Notes under the pieces: model-generated | Told to the model about the DNA's origin: nothing | The model's input: only the letters and a program-made list of their open reading frames with translations | Databases searched by the model: none | NCBI GenBank assembly: GCA_003427395.1 | Contig: BFEA01000148.1 | Location: 1,541,463-1,574,325, forward strand | From: Chara braunii | Taxonomy: Eukaryota > Streptophyta > Charophyceae > Charales > Characeae | DNA: 32,863 nucleotides | Direction of reading: 5' to 3' | Position numbers and translations under genes: made by a program | Shown here: in pieces, positions 14,901 through 22,686 of the stretch | Layout: the number at the start of each line of letters is the position of its first letter | Numbering within the stretch: the first letter of the stretch is position 1

Positions 14901-17118
14901 CCGCCTGCTGCCCCGAGTTATTAAGGCACAGCGCGATGAGAGCACTAGGAATAGCACAGATGGCCTCTGAGGACGGGATGACACCGCCTGCTATAGAGTC
15001 CAGGAAGGCCTTGGGCAGACCCGCGGCGTCGAGAGAAGAGTAGTAGGTCGGATCTTGATGTATCAAATCGCCCATCACGGACGCTGCGAGCGAAAACACC
15101 CCGCCCTCGAAGTCCGCCGCGTGTTCAAATATCTTCCTCAGACACGCTGGCAACAGCCCGCTGTTGCTGCCGAGCAACAACCTCGACGTATTTCGATTCC
15201 CCGGCACGTAATTGGCGAGGGCGATCGCTCGCAAAAGGACCTTTAGCAGTACCAGACGCTGGGAATGCGACGCAGGGGGGGGGGGTACAGTAGTCCCCTC
15301 TGCCGCCGCGGCCGAAGGTGGCCCTCTTCCGACGCCCGCAGCACCTGCTGCATCAGCAGCATACCCACTGCCACCGAAATCGTCGATAGCCTCGATGGCT
15401 GCTGCTGCTGCGTTCTCATCCTGTTGTGCTCCTCTTTGCACTCTGCTTTCCAACTCGTTCTCGGTATCCTCCACCATCGGCGCCTTACCCTTAGAGCTCT
15501 GCGACGCAGCGACTTCCATCGCCCGTCGGCGTCGATCTGCGGCCGCCACCTCCAGCTCCACCTCATACTTCAGCCTCTCCACGGTATCGTCCAAGCCTCC
15601 CAAGTCTCTGAACACCGTCGATGCGGTATTGCTAAGGTCCATCAACGCCTCGAGTATGTGAACTGCCGCACTGACAAGATGTGTGTGCGACGGCTCCGTG
15701 TCTTTGAGCAGAGGCAACAGAGTGGGAATCAGCCCCGCGGCGTCGCGCAGCGACGAGCGACCCGAAGGCGTCGCCACCAATGCCGTAACCAAACACAGCA
15801 AAGCCTCGACGAACGCCCGGGACGACCTGGCATCCCCTCCGACGACGACCGGTGGTCCGCCCTCCTCCCTCGCCCTCTCTCCAAGCTGATCCCCGCGTGC
15901 AGCTGTGCCATTATTCAACGACCCCACAGCCTTCTGCATCAACCGCGCCAGTATTCCCCGATGCCCTCCGCCGCTGAGCACATTCAGCACCGTCGCCTGT
16001 TGCGTTCGATCCTGCAACAACCCCGCCAGCGCGTACACCGCGAGGGTTCGAATCTCCGGGACCACATCCTCGGCGCGCAGCACGCTCACCAGCTCGTTCG
16101 TAAACTCCGGCTCGTTCGTGAAAAACGCTGCCATGTCCTGCTGATGATGATGATCCCCGCGGCCCTGCTGCGACTGCAGCAGCACCGTAAACGCAAGAAG
16201 ACGAATCTTAACGACCTGGCGACGGGATGGCAGAGAACCGAACGCCCTAGCGAATCTGAGACGAGTGAATAGAGCAAACCGAAGACTGGGCGGGACCTGA
16301 TACTGACTGACGAGCTGCTTCAGTAGTTCCAGGTCATTCTGAGGAACCTGGCGCACATCGTCGACAGCAATGACACGCAGCCCGGGCGTGTCCTGATGTT
16401 GCGGGCCCTCGTTTACCCTAGAGCCAGTATCTGACTTGTCCATTAAGGATGAGGAAGACCCCCCCCCACCTGAAGCTTGCAATGATGGGAGGGTGTAGAA
16501 CTCGAAATGCAAAGACGAACCCTGTCTCACGGGTTCCGCATCCAGCCCTCCCTCGACGGAGCACGAGAGCAATCCAAGACCTTCTTCCTTCCCGCCCCAT
16601 CCCTGCGTTAACGAGAACAACCGAGCGTGCAGGTCGCCATCGCCGAATGGCACCCTGGGACCCCTCAACACGTGATGCGAGGGCTTCTTCCTCACGAGAG
16701 CGGCGAGCATTTGCAACGCCGCGATGACCACGTCCGCATCGACGGAGGCGAGAAGAAGAGTCACGTGCTCGTACGACAGAGAAACTTCCTTGAAGGAACA
16801 ATTCTCAAGAATGATGGTAGTCACCCGCAGTATCTGTAGCACGGCCTCTTTGGGGAAAGGTTCCGACACTTCTTCGAGCGCGCCCTCGAGACGTAGGTCG
16901 GGCCTCGGTTTCACATGCCTCTCGAAGTAAGCGTCGAAGTGTGACAGCAGGTCTAACCAATGATTGATATCTCCTTTCTCGTAAGTCCACGTGAAGCCGG
17001 ACAACGAGCCAGCTATGCTTTCCATCGGAGTGCTCAAAACCCTCTCCACAAATTCCCGGATGGCGGGAGGGGTCTCCGCAAACGCGGCCCCCCCCTTCTT
17101 CCTTGTCGTCTTCATCAT
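2926..17118 (-). CDS. UPL1/2-like: Giant HECT-type E3 ubiquitin ligase, UPL1/UPL2 (HUWE1-like) family
   Basis: A single open frame of 4730 codons. HECT ligases accept ubiquitin from an E2 on a catalytic cysteine and pass it to substrate lysines. Domains by eye: N-terminal DUF908-like helical repeats (about residues 20-520), DUF913-like repeats (about 620-1140), UBA (about 1648-1690, containing EMGFPRGRAEEALRR), UIM (about 1697-1715, ELARALALSL), a long acidic tract (about 2860-2950), UBM/DUF4414-like ubiquitin-binding repeats (about 3495-3650, with DPxFLxALP motifs), and the HECT domain (about 4369-4730). The catalytic Cys is C4697 in HTCFNQLDLPEY, codon at 3028-3030. The protein ends in EGFGFG, as plant UPL1/2 do. 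The start is supported because residues from about 20 align with the family N-terminus as I recall it. It is longer than plant relatives (about 3700 aa) owing to Gly, Ala, Ser and acidic inserts. No intron is needed, which is unusual. UPL1 versus UPL2 cannot be decided here. Confidence 0.95.
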   Translation of the reverse strand: MMKTTRKKGGAAFAETPPAIREFVERVLSTPMESIAGSLSGFTWTYEKGDINHWLDLLSHFDAYFERHVKPRPDLRLEGALEEVSEPFPKEAVLQILRVTTIILENCSFKEVSLSYEHVTLLLASVDADVVIAALQMLAALVRKKPSHHVLRGPRVPFGDGDLHARLFSLTQGWGGKEEGLGLLSCSVEGGLDAEPVRQGSSLHFEFYTLPSLQASGGGGSSSSLMDKSDTGSRVNEGPQHQDTPGLRVIAVDDVRQVPQNDLELLKQLVSQYQVPPSLRFALFTRLRFARAFGSLPSRRQVVKIRLLAFTVLLQSQQGRGDHHHQQDMAAFFTNEPEFTNELVSVLRAEDVVPEIRTLAVYALAGLLQDRTQQATVLNVLSGGGHRGILARLMQKAVGSLNNGTAARGDQLGERAREEGGPPVVVGGDARSSRAFVEALLCLVTALVATPSGRSSLRDAAGLIPTLLPLLKDTEPSHTHLVSAAVHILEALMDLSNTASTVFRDLGGLDDTVERLKYEVELEVAAADRRRRAMEVAASQSSKGKAPMVEDTENELESRVQRGAQQDENAAAAAIEAIDDFGGSGYAADAAGAAGVGRGPPSAAAAEGTTVPPPPASHSQRLVLLKVLLRAIALANYVPGNRNTSRLLLGSNSGLLPACLRKIFEHAADFEGGVFSLAASVMGDLIHQDPTYYSSLDAAGLPKAFLDSIAGGVIPSSEAICAIPSALIALCLNNSGQQAVKDRNALGCFVTIFVSKAYSKALAGDTPSVLGAGLDELMRHVPSLRGTGIDMVITLLKKIAVLGGAPAEEVGVEELSPAGGAKSSGGGGGGGGGGSGGEIPLPAPAPSSVADEPDTAVPMEAEGMEQEESSAQAAPTPSAVDVAPPAADAGAAEGGAEGGAGGVEAPASASESPDGEGSAVPLTLHPAADVSPMQTIEEDLPGTTANAVVMPVASSQDPKEQREAEKFLVDCIINTVRMLESMLSTADSSRAFVEREGIEALLRLYTLPLLPLSFGGSSDAQHVAAAFRAVSSHAQETTRAACAAALKKHLKQAVEVVRSLKGKRLAEIPSSAEREGIARCLSGTEGFISLALVLVRLIGMISEIGAEGGDVLQDLGIVYREVVWQITLYEGWKAAGERKEGGGGGVGGGGAGVEGAGLAAGGQAATTTGIDAGVSATGTDGREDEAADALPMLRYSNNNGDGTSSRDGGGGSAAAHWSMDPDFVSPPAMLIAADGLHRGRRGGTPEGGGPDMVPGRGGGAAGGRGGVGGGGRMLGGMPTIGSRHRRRLSSHLEPSHMFLDSPSNASSSSASTMDVGGASTSGGGAGSSNRPALASSVYYEMMKLLAKDARSLLVHLGKSIATSTRRRDDAAASRVAAGLAKIFADSLAMTYETEVGVSVRCQYLGRIVEDMSAVASADTTRRRACNTALLGSFQGHGAIKQLLRTFEETCQLLWKEAGSGEDGSSTLVAVDLEGSLGDGAVAGSMYGKKRKCASTSEGLDGAEMMDTPSSAEAAARQVAVPSSSSRWLLDTLESYCRFLEQTVVAASLITQGGGPSQLQHVQEGATEPLPTDHEAFAKLLQSQVLDVVMPVWSHPLFPRCPGPFVSSVMSILTCIYSGTADGKGGGLKGGVHGGGGGLLPVRSVAPPPDEASVGVIVEMGFPRGRAEEALRRVGTNSVEMAMEWLFRHPEEPAQGGEEDEELARALALSLGNAEDVVQPPPLPRDDAGGVNVAAAAAADTGGDSGKGKASAENGAANTQTGDREVPGVEEVLRESVMTLLLEHSDDVPFALSDLLVTFCCRKEGEDRKKVVTFLLELLKQCTGDEEEVDEDESGGIGGGEGSVGSEGRAAPELGSGRRIASRSRLSTLTHTLALLLSEDVASRELAVDGGLVRIALDLLSGFVDRDRMVLGGPLAAFMKVPRWVIALLLVLDILVQANRPIKSSSSTSSTSVGCLLDGRLGIGDASSLAAAAAAVASEQATTGPSGAPTSNVPGGGGGSSAPRGSNRTAAGEQQVETAGPAGGEIGGGKGNEVLQEGKGGVLETADNKLLSALGRSGGYLTQSEQRDAMSVCCALLELGKQLSPSVLQAILQLCAHLTKGHVVALQFLEAGGLAALLSLPKASAFPGYETLAASIIRHLLEDPQTLQQTMESEIKHTLMSLMSRQNGRGNVQPRTFLTALAAVICRDPVVFMKAAQSACQIETVGGHPMVVLAKEKERFGAVAVATAAGASGSGVEKKDEREREKRGGDAAGPTSSAAEHNLPTPTSKDGAAGGATLSASEAGSSGSKSTSKLPRKIPHSFALVVDTLLEVVLSTPLGGGGGGGGAPSGVTPASAAATSDMEVDDVDTTKVVGAKKGKGKVGEGGEGERARVGVDGSRAGGDVGTGVARVAFALKLLTEICLMFSSAATVILRRDTETSQQLRGNEAVGNQEGFLYRVLHRVLPFPEDAGGPSSEGLGEDEKRERVSDKGMRFLMALCVRSSEGRRRVVLEIVRGLLAEGMGAGSGPMGWNPPSRKVRAFLDLVCLLLYPPPPSSNATQPPGFCSDMAKAMVDAGMIPALTRTLQATDLDHPDTLKLVNSILKALEVLTRPAGTADGDIPGAIFAAVGNGGGASSTRHGHTALAYGESHRAAEAPAGEEPVTSAAAAAAGPAAGAQEASESVEQEQAGSGGAPGSGALEDARGNQGRGGDGSGGNATSGAPGERADGGVGSRSEMRGDGGSGGGEGEGADTAVGEQQQQRRELSGDGPEPVGSYRSQQAGGVDAAMLDSHHGSADEGGDGARPVSPRMVGVPGEGEGERMDQGGDETESMDQDPVVGSRDEDESRERAAVVAAAIRDAAAIREDAAVAAAVAAFRLQMEAERGEDVEEEDEEEEEEEEEEEEEQEEEMQGDGGEDEDEDEEEMDGDDGLPASTPPDTDLEDRVLGEEFEDEMVEDGDEDDDWVHNRVIEVRWRDNITGLDHAQLVDLPGMGGSIGVAGNPLPVNLEDLVGTIRRANGSERRRPGAAAMRPSSGSGRVTHGGAFQHALLQRPPSSGLGGLGMLVRSGGAGSHMRDADLRGPIHAAAQLSIYDWPALPERVPETFYRPVTTSQLIDSLHDPMYFGGRATRVDGRMSRWADAGMAEHGAEASAVVQAMESEFLARMCGEEDAGRRTAEATPATASGPGGVGGAAIEDRGGNGDPRPQEGQEAKMDGEESGGGGGGGGSVSAAVPRESGDSEPAAAGAQDAGNRDEELEDAGVHMEDEPQELQPRSQREGGEDRQEGGSEGGMMEPGGADEVARAEEGTSAGDIESDCPMRAAGVDDDVQMRDDRREIEATADVSGDSGATTMGESLRSLEVEIGSGYGEDDGDRHVGIAIGVSEGLGGDGDNCPAVSGMGSEPRRSQGEDGQSAEARARREGTGGGSGGRQSDSSEEERAVSSLGDEEGGRASPMRGSEGASGAPSVNMEGGGGVECPMSVVEPSVLSAEPGRPEGEVAMEGTPSEAVAGSAGLPAATGTGNDNPAEQQQVLNGIDPTFLEALPVELRHEVLTMQQQQAAAMHAPAAPVTSPPAVISEDLEMGELDPEFLAALPPDIQAEVLAQQRAAARARQIEQDSGRPVDMDSASIIATFPAELREEVLLTSSEAVLAALPPALLAEAQMLRERHYNHQYNSRNLFALGRVGRRTSNVGGLGAMNGSASSLDRVFGTGALGGVRRLGGNGVGSSGKVKDVEGRPLMDVVALKAVLRLTWLAQSLVKGLLQKLLLNLCSHGATRTTLLLLLLDMLKPEVGGRSPGEEGMPPERLYGCQPNVVYARMHAVPPLVSGRVLEVLTSLAKCHPRVARMLLYLDPSETTLPQQLPPPAAWSALPPSLRAADARKDRGKTKVSEVSPMATPHERQREGEVPLVLLLKLLGRPLYSRSTAHLEQVMGLLEVVVRSAGVKAVDAGTGPGRGRADGETGRASRGQTAEVGEAPAMVTRGVGRGEDESTGEPSVAAESARQPMLERTVRAGEVRDGGLPAGAEKTQARLESDVGPSSSGKRDEIDAASILQSLPKPELRQLCHLLAREGLSESSYAKVMTVVKLLADAVSSHHQLFVEELAAVAQSMSGPAVAELQVLGDAGPGAVSTASTAGAAVLRVLQTLTALISTPGGRTPKAADDKEEEQGGHHSAKEEGLLLAQHLNRGLETLWQALSHCMSKLEGRLSQTLLAGATSGSSGMAPSTSALVDVPGVAGMGLASGGTGVAVPPLPLGTSNVLPMVEAFFVLSEKVREGVPLSEASTSAGVASAPVVKEETGLGSSGGAVSRSGEVGMYSAAPSDSLAGGGMSFVRFVEKHRRLLNSFVRQNPALLEGSLSLLLKTPRLIDFDNKRAYFRSKMRQLHEQQHYGSLRITVRRAYILEDSYNQLRMRTPEELKGRLTVQFQGEEGIDAGGLTREWYQVLCRVIFDKGALLFTSVGNESTFQPNPNSCYQTEHLSYFKFVGRVVAKALFDGQLLDAYFTRSFYKHILGVKVTYHDIEAIDPDYYKNLKWILDNVVNENLGLTFCVEADEEKHILYEKQEVTDYELIPSGRNTLVTEQNKHQYVDLVAEHRMTTAIRPQINAFLEGFHELIPKDLISVFNDKELELLISGLPEIDIEDLRDNTEYTGYTAASPVVQWFWEAVRAFSKEDMARLLQFVTGTSKVPLEGFKALQGISGPQRFQIHKAYGAPERLPSAHTCFNQLDLPEYSSKEQLQERLLLAIHEASEGFGFG
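8280..8550 (-). other. Acidic Glu/Asp tract inside the HECT ligase
   Basis: On the minus strand this segment encodes an almost uninterrupted Glu/Asp block (about residues 2860-2950) ending near DDDWVHNRVIEVRW. On the plus strand it reads as long TCC/TTC runs. HUWE1-type ligases have an acidic linker in the same part of the protein, so the tract looks like an expanded version of a family feature rather than an insertion. The triplet-repeat DNA makes it prone to length change. Confidence 0.8.
14600..14655 (-). other. Polyglycine run inside the HECT ligase
   Basis: A block of CC-rich triplets on the plus strand encodes a run of 11 glycines near residue 830, in a Ser/Gly/Ala/Pro-rich linker inside the DUF913-like part of the protein. 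Similar shorter Gly, Ala and Ser runs recur throughout the protein between the conserved helical segments. These inserts account for much of the extra length over plant homologues. Confidence 0.8.
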
Positions 17119-17247
17119 GCTCCCCCCTTCCTCTTCCTCCCTGGTCCCCCCAGCCCTTCCCCTTCCCCCCCCCCCCTTCCTCCCCTTCTAGCTGGATCAC
17201 CAACCGCAGCTCCGAAATCCTCGAGCCAACGGGTCGCTATGTACTAA

Positions 17248-17254
17248 CCCTAAA
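17248..17254 (-). promoter_or_regulatory. Possible telo-box (CCCTAAA) upstream of HECT ligase
   Basis: A single CCCTAAA heptamer about 130 bp upstream of the ligase ATG. The same heptamer recurs at 17345-17351. Plant promoters of housekeeping genes often contain one telomere-repeat unit, but a 7-base match can be chance, so this is weak. Confidence 0.25.
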
Positions 17255-17344
17255 GCTTCTCAACAGCATAATATGAGAAGTCCGAAATCCATTTGTTTGT
17301 TTCTTTACTGCCAAATCATGACCCTCCCTTCTTCCCTGCTCCAG

Positions 17345-17351
17345 CCCTAAA
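17345..17351 (-). promoter_or_regulatory. Second possible telo-box (CCCTAAA)
   Basis: The second CCCTAAA heptamer, about 230 bp upstream of the ligase ATG and in the same orientation as the first. The pairing is the only reason to list it. Confidence 0.2.
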
Positions 17352-18306
17352 CTCCTAGGTCTCCAGCCCGGCACTGCTCGCCTTCAAAACATCGGCGCGG
17401 CTTACACATACACATCCTCCCAACCGCAACTCTTCAAACGCTCCTGCGCTTCGCTATTCGCACGCCCTCCCTCCCTCCTAGGAAGGCAGCTCAGGTGTGT
17501 GCACCTAGAGAACAGAGTCCTACCATAGCCGTCCAGCAAGCTCGACGCCGCGCCACCAAGGCGCCACGTCGGCGGCTGCAGCGCAACTGCCGCGTCCAGT
17601 GGGGGGTTCAGAGGATATGACACCGTTGAATATCTGCGCTTGTTGTGAGGTGACCCGAGATGACCGCCCTGCAAGCGTATCGCCGTCCTCCCCTCCCCTG
17701 GCTTGCCTCGCCTCTGCCTGTGCCCTCTCCCGGCACACCGCCGTCCCCTCTCCTTCCCCGTTCGGTGGTAGTACCGTAACGTGCGAACCGGCCCGCTAAC
17801 CAGCCAGCCTCCCTACTGTCTCCCCGTTCCCTCTACCTCCCTGCCGCCCTGGTAGGCACTGAGCTTTCCCCGCACTCTCCCCCCCACACACACTCGGACA
17901 TTGTGTGCCTACTTCCCTCCCTACTCGCTTTCTTTCCGCTTCTCTCGTCCTGGACCTGGGCTCGCGCCGCGCGGCTCGGGCGGAGGCGCTCAAAATCGCT
18001 ACAAAATCCGCCCGGCGCGCACCACACTGTTGCTCGCTCCGGCCCACGCCCACCCTTTTCTTCCCGACTTCTTCCTTCAATGCCCCTTCCCCGCTACTGC
18101 GTCGCGGTGGCTTCCCTATGCACGCAGGCAGACAGTTTCGACTCGACCACGGTACCCACACGGGCGTTCCGTGGGCCAACACAAGCCGTTTCCCTCTCAG
18201 GTGGGATAGTTCATTCTCCCACTCTGCACCAGAGCGCAGATGGGAGCGGGAAAGGATGAACGGGCGGGTGGGCGTGGGGCTCTCCCGTCGTGTCCGAGAC
18301 TGGGAC

Positions 18307-18512
18307 GGGTATGCTGTTCTTTTACCGACTACCAGGAGGTAGGCCCATAATAACTACCAGAAGGCGAACCTGAGGCCTCAAAAGAGGCAAGGACGAAGAC
18401 TGTTAGGGGTATGCAGTTCTCGCAGTTCTCTTGGGTATGCAGTTCTCGTAGTTCTCTTACCGACTACCAGTAGCTAGGCCCACACAACCAGGGGGCGAAC
18501 CTCAGCCCTGAA
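18307..18512. repeat. Diverged tandem duplication, about 80-bp units
   Basis: The segments 18307-18385 and 18433-18512 share GGGTATGC, ACCGACTACCAG, TAGGCCCA and GGCGAACCT in the same order. Between them a shorter GGGTATGCAGTTCTCG motif is itself duplicated (about 18408 and 18433). It looks like two rounds of tandem duplication. Confidence 0.7.
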
Positions 18513-18859
18513 GAAAAGAGGGCTGGGGTGGCGAGGCATCACTGGGGGCACTGAGCCTCCGCTTCACTCCCCCAACACCCGCCGGTGGCCCGCTCCTCTG
18601 CATCATCTCAGGTCAACTGACCCCAAGCACAAGCCATGGGCTTGCAGAACCCAAAAGCACCTTTCAAAAGACCCAATTGGTCACAAACCTGGAACAAGAA
18701 CCTAAGGTGACCTGTAGCAACCCAAGACCTCCGGTTCACACCTCCGCAGTTTTGCCCATGCCGAGCGCAGTGAGCCCTGTTATTGGAGGCGATATGCGGC
18801 TCCCCTAAGTGAGAGCCTCCGATTATGATGGCTTTGGTCTATTCGTTGAGAGCTGCACC

Positions 18860-18983
18860 TGCTGGAAACCAAGTCCAGCATCCCATCCTTCATGCAAGCC
18901 AGAACTAAGTAACATCTGACGTGCTGGAAACCAAGTCCAGCATCCCATCCTTCATGCAAGCCAGAACTAAGTAACATCTGACG
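18860..18983. repeat. Perfect 62-bp tandem duplication
   Basis: The unit 18860-18921 is repeated without a mismatch at 18922-18983. It begins TGCTGGAAACCAAGTCC and ends in AACATCTGACG. The identity suggests a recent duplication or an assembly duplication. Confidence 0.95.
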
Positions 18984-19424
18984 TGGACAGCATCCATTGC
19001 CCTCATTAAATGACGGGATGGACTGCCATCCATACATTCGAAAAATTCCTCTCCCATGAAATGGAGGAAACAATATATAAATGAAAAGCACCTAGGGATG
19101 TCGAACTTAGCCTTGGGCAACTGTATGTCATGGGCACTCCCTCCAAGATTCTTGAAGACAGTCTAACTTGAGTTCAAATTCCTTTTTCACCACTCTTAGC
19201 CACGACAATGCCATAATCAGGCTTCCAAAGTGAACAAGGGAAGTGAGCAGTTTGTCTCCCCAATTATAGGGATGAAAAAAAAGGGGGGAGGGAGGAAATG
19301 GCACGGGAGGAGGAAGATTAAGTGGAGGATATTCAGTGGATAAGAGTAGCGAAGAGTTGGATATTCATTTAAAAAAAAAAAAAAAAAAGGTAACCACTCA
19401 TTTCATGTATAATTTATCTCGTTT

Positions 19425-19653
19425 CCCACCAGTCAATGATTTATTTCACTCAAAACAAATTATTATTTACTATTATCAATGTTAAATATTTCAAATAGGA
19501 GTCAGTGAATGAAACTCCCTACAATCGATAAGGTCTCCCAACCAGTCAATGTTTTCTTTCACTCAAAACAAACTAATATTATTAACTATTATCAATGTTA
19601 CATATTTTAAATACGTGTCAATGAATGAAACTTCTCACAATCGATGAGGGTTC
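19425..19653. repeat. Two-copy tandem repeat, 113-bp period
   Basis: Two adjacent AT-rich units start at 19428 and 19541. Both contain ACCAGTCAATG, TTTCACTCAAAACAAA, ACTATTATCAATGTTA and CACAATCGAT-like segments in the same order. Divergence is modest, so this is older than the 62-bp duplication at 18860. Confidence 0.85.
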
Positions 19654-20284
19654 AATTATATTTACAAACTTTGAGACCTAAGGCTTACCACATATAACAA
19701 ATTTGTCAATAAGCAAGAAAAAAATAAATATGTAATATTTTTTTTACTTGAACCTTGTTTGTTTTGTAAGTCAAATTAGTATAATTTGTTGACTCACTTA
19801 GTTAGGTACTACGAGCCCTCTGTCCCATTCGACCTAAATGGTTCACCGGTTCCACCAAATGCTTTCATCCCGAAATGGGATTCCAATTGTCAGGTTGGAC
19901 GATAACGAATATTGTGCTTTATTTTCTATAATTTCGACACAACCTTTAAATTAGACGAATACTGATAAAAAACAATGTAAAAGGGAACCGCATTAATGAG
20001 ATCATGAACCAATGAAACAAAATAAATACTCCATATTAAAAGACATAAATATATTTAACAATTAGAAGATGAAAAAATATCCGATAAGATCAACAGTTGC
20101 CTTTCGTATGATTTTTTTTTTATAGTTAATAAATTTTTTGATGTAAATATACACTCAATCAAAAAATTATAATGACAAATTTCTTACACTTTTTTTTTTA
20201 TATATGCTTTATTATGCAAGCTTAAAAAAGTGAAACCACAGTGGTATGATTTCCCCATGTGTCGATAATCATTCCTCTTTATAA
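19654..20284. other. AT-rich DNA without recognised features
   Basis: AT-rich sequence with poly-T runs and many stops in all frames. I see no gene, RNA or clear repeat in it. It is probably decayed repeat DNA. Confidence 0.5.
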
Positions 20285-20615
20285 GTTGAAACCTGCATAG
20301 TACGGCAAATGTGTTCACGCCCTTCCACGTTCGTGCAAACAACTCACAAAAGTGTTCGGACGAACATAATTTTTTTTGTAAAAAACTAAAATATATATAT
20401 TTTTTCGTTTTTTATCGCGTTTGGCTAAGAATTTGAATATGACTCCAAGATAAATATTTCTTGTATTATTATTTTACATGACATATATTTTTTTCATATT
20501 TTTTTAGATTTTTTTTTTTCTTCGCGTTTGGAGGGTTTTTAACGGTAATTCTCGTTCGATCGAGCATGTCCGGGTTCGCCTCCGAACGCAAACACGATGC
20601 TACAGAGGTTGAAAC
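20285..20615. mobile_element. hAT-like MITE, copy 1, with 8-bp target duplication
   Basis: An exact 8-bp direct repeat, GTTGAAAC, occurs at 20285-20292 and 20608-20615 and brackets a 315-bp segment. The inner ends are imperfect inverted repeats: the left starts CTGCATAGTACGG and the right, read inward on the minus strand, starts CTCTGTAGCATCG. An 8-bp target duplication is the hallmark of hAT transposons. The interior is AT-rich with no transposase frame, so it is non-autonomous. A related copy sits at 30874-31272, with the same TGTAGCATCG-type end. Confidence 0.6.
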
Positions 20616-22560
20616 TTCAATTTTCTAATATATTTTGATTTTTTTAAGTTAAAACTTTAATTTTTTATATATTTTTTTTCATATAACCAATTTGTAGTTA
20701 ACCACCATTGTTTCAAAATTTATGTTCACGTCATTTGTCTAAAAGTATATTTTCAAACCTCCATTTTTTTTTTCTTCTTCTAATTACCATAATCTTTATT
20801 TTATTTGTAATTTTATTTGCTAATCAATAATCATATGCACAAGTTACTCATACAAAGTTTCGTTTAAATACCTTAATTATATTAAACATTTCCTATAACA
20901 TAGTTCTACTTCATATTTCATTTACTTTTTATAATTCAATATTGTTTATGCTGTCATTTATATCATGAAAGCATCGTAAAAAATATATATATATTACGTT
21001 AGGAAAAATTATAGCCTCTTATATAATGATGGTAACAATAAAAAAATTATACGTAGTAAAATATCAAATATCACTTAAAATAAGATTGTTCTAAGTAATA
21101 AAAATTAAGAGGAAAAAAAAACTTTGCAATAAAACAAACAACAAAACATTTAAAAATAATAATCAGTTTAACAAATTATATTTGTAATTAAGCATAACAA
21201 CCTTCTGAAAGTCTTTACTATCTTTCATTCGCACTTATATTTACATCATGCATCAATCACAATAACATGCATCCATTCATATTTGTCATCTCAACTACCC
21301 ATCCTCTATAATCTTGAATATTTAGTTAAAAAACGACAACAAATAATTATTAAGTGTTAACTTTACAACTATTATACTTTTATTTTTATATTTTACTTCT
21401 TCATTATAAATACTATGTGAAAAGAAAAAAAAATTATTACCAAATTTATTGTTTCTCTTCGCATATTGAGATAAAATTTGACAGTAATACATTTTAATAA
21501 AACTCATATTGCTTACTATTTTCTTAATTAAGAAATAAAAAACATACAATAAGGATCAAAAGGCGAATAAGCAATGGGGAAAAAGTTATGAAAATGTACA
21601 ATCAATAGTTTGTTATTCATCAATACATCCGTACATCCACAATTTCATATTTAGGTAATGGTTTTATGCGAAACTTAATAAATTTATTGGTTGGTTTAAT
21701 CATTTTTATGCTAGGCTACCTGCCGGGTCGCCCGAATTTCTAGTGGGCAGCCGTGCAAGAACCAAGGAAGGTCCCTGCAAAAAAAAAATTAAAAAAAATA
21801 AAATTATTTGCTTATAGTTTTTATTCTTTCCCACAGTGGTAACCCACCTGAACATTTGAAGAGGGTTACCAGTAGCACAGTGGTGCGAACCCGAGGAGTG
21901 GAAACAATGAAAAATGTGTTAAATTGTCCTTGTGATTTATTTCGCAATTTATACGACTTTAATTATTATTTTTCTTAATTTTCATCGTCAGATTATGACT
22001 ATATATATGGATCCTCAAATTTTTAAATTTTTTGACACATTCTTTTGATAGTGGAAAATCGTTGAAGTTGAGGTACTTTTTTAATTGGCTCACAAATAGT
22101 AGAGCCGCAAAAATAAAAAATGAAATAAATCAGCGAGTTGTTAATTTCATTGACTAAATTTTTTTTTTTCAAAATATTTTTTAAGGCAATGAAATCCACA
22201 AAAAACTATGATTTTCAAAGTTTCTATGTCATTTTTATCTGCATGCATACACATACACATACACACACACAAGCAAAAAAAAAAAAAAAAAACGTATCTG
22301 ATTGTTTCTTTAGACTTTCGTCGATTCATCAACAACACTTACATTTTGTCGATGATACACGTTACTTATTATATGGACTCACTACATCACGTAAAACTTA
22401 GTAATACCCATAAAAGAAATGATCGACGTTACTTACATCAACACAATGATTTGTGTGCGTAATTTTTTTATATGAATAAAATCGTTTTTTTGTCAAGGTA
22501 TCACTAACTCATCGTGATATGCTGCATCCTTATCTATCAGTTACGTATATCGTGGGCAAA
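20616..22560. other. AT-rich DNA, mostly featureless
   Basis: Very AT-rich and stop-dense. A GC-richer island at 21715-21900 contains a perfect 8-bp inverted repeat (GGTAACCC at 21838-21845, GGGTTACC at 21863-21870) and two CACAGTGGT copies. It may be a worn transposon, but I cannot place its ends. A short CA run and a poly-A tract lie at about 22245-22292. No gene is supported. Confidence 0.5.
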
Positions 22561-22609
22561 CTGTCGAGGTTCAGCCTTATGATGAGTTGGTGAAAGTACG
22601 ACGAAACAA
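22561..22609 (+). ncRNA. Degenerate type III hammerhead ribozyme
   Basis: The order of parts matches a hammerhead with closed stems I and II. There is a GTC cleavage triplet (ends at 22565), stem I GAGG/CCTT around loop TTCAG, core ATGATGA (22579-22585; the consensus first base C is A here), stem II GTTG/CGAC with a U-G pair, and GAAA (22603-22606). Stem III is short, about 3 bp. The changed core base and weak stem III suggest it is inactive. It shares GGTTCAGCCT with the copies at 29878 and 30169. Confidence 0.6.
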
Positions 22610-22686
22610 TCACACATTCATTATGTTATTTTTAGTGAGTTATGAATAGTAAATATGGTTAAAAAATTACTTACTCATATTCACTC

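Larger units (their letters stand above)
17119..18300. other. GC- and pyrimidine-rich 5' flank of the HECT ligase gene
   Basis: This segment lies directly upstream of the minus-strand ATG and should contain the 5' UTR and promoter. It has long C-rich runs (17160-17185), CpG-rich DNA around 17900-18060, and two CCCTAAA heptamers. Several 60-145-codon frames overlap here on both strands. They show no domain and look like products of low-stop, GC-rich DNA, so I call no gene. Confidence 0.5.

Noticed and set aside
17901-18342. Overlapping 100-145-codon frames upstream of the ligase
   Set aside because: Three frames are open at once, which indicates low stop density in GC-rich DNA rather than a gene.
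21870-21890. tRNA-derived SINE with an A box (TAGCACAGTGG)
   Set aside because: The A-box pattern fits, but no B box or tRNA-like fold follows at the right distance.
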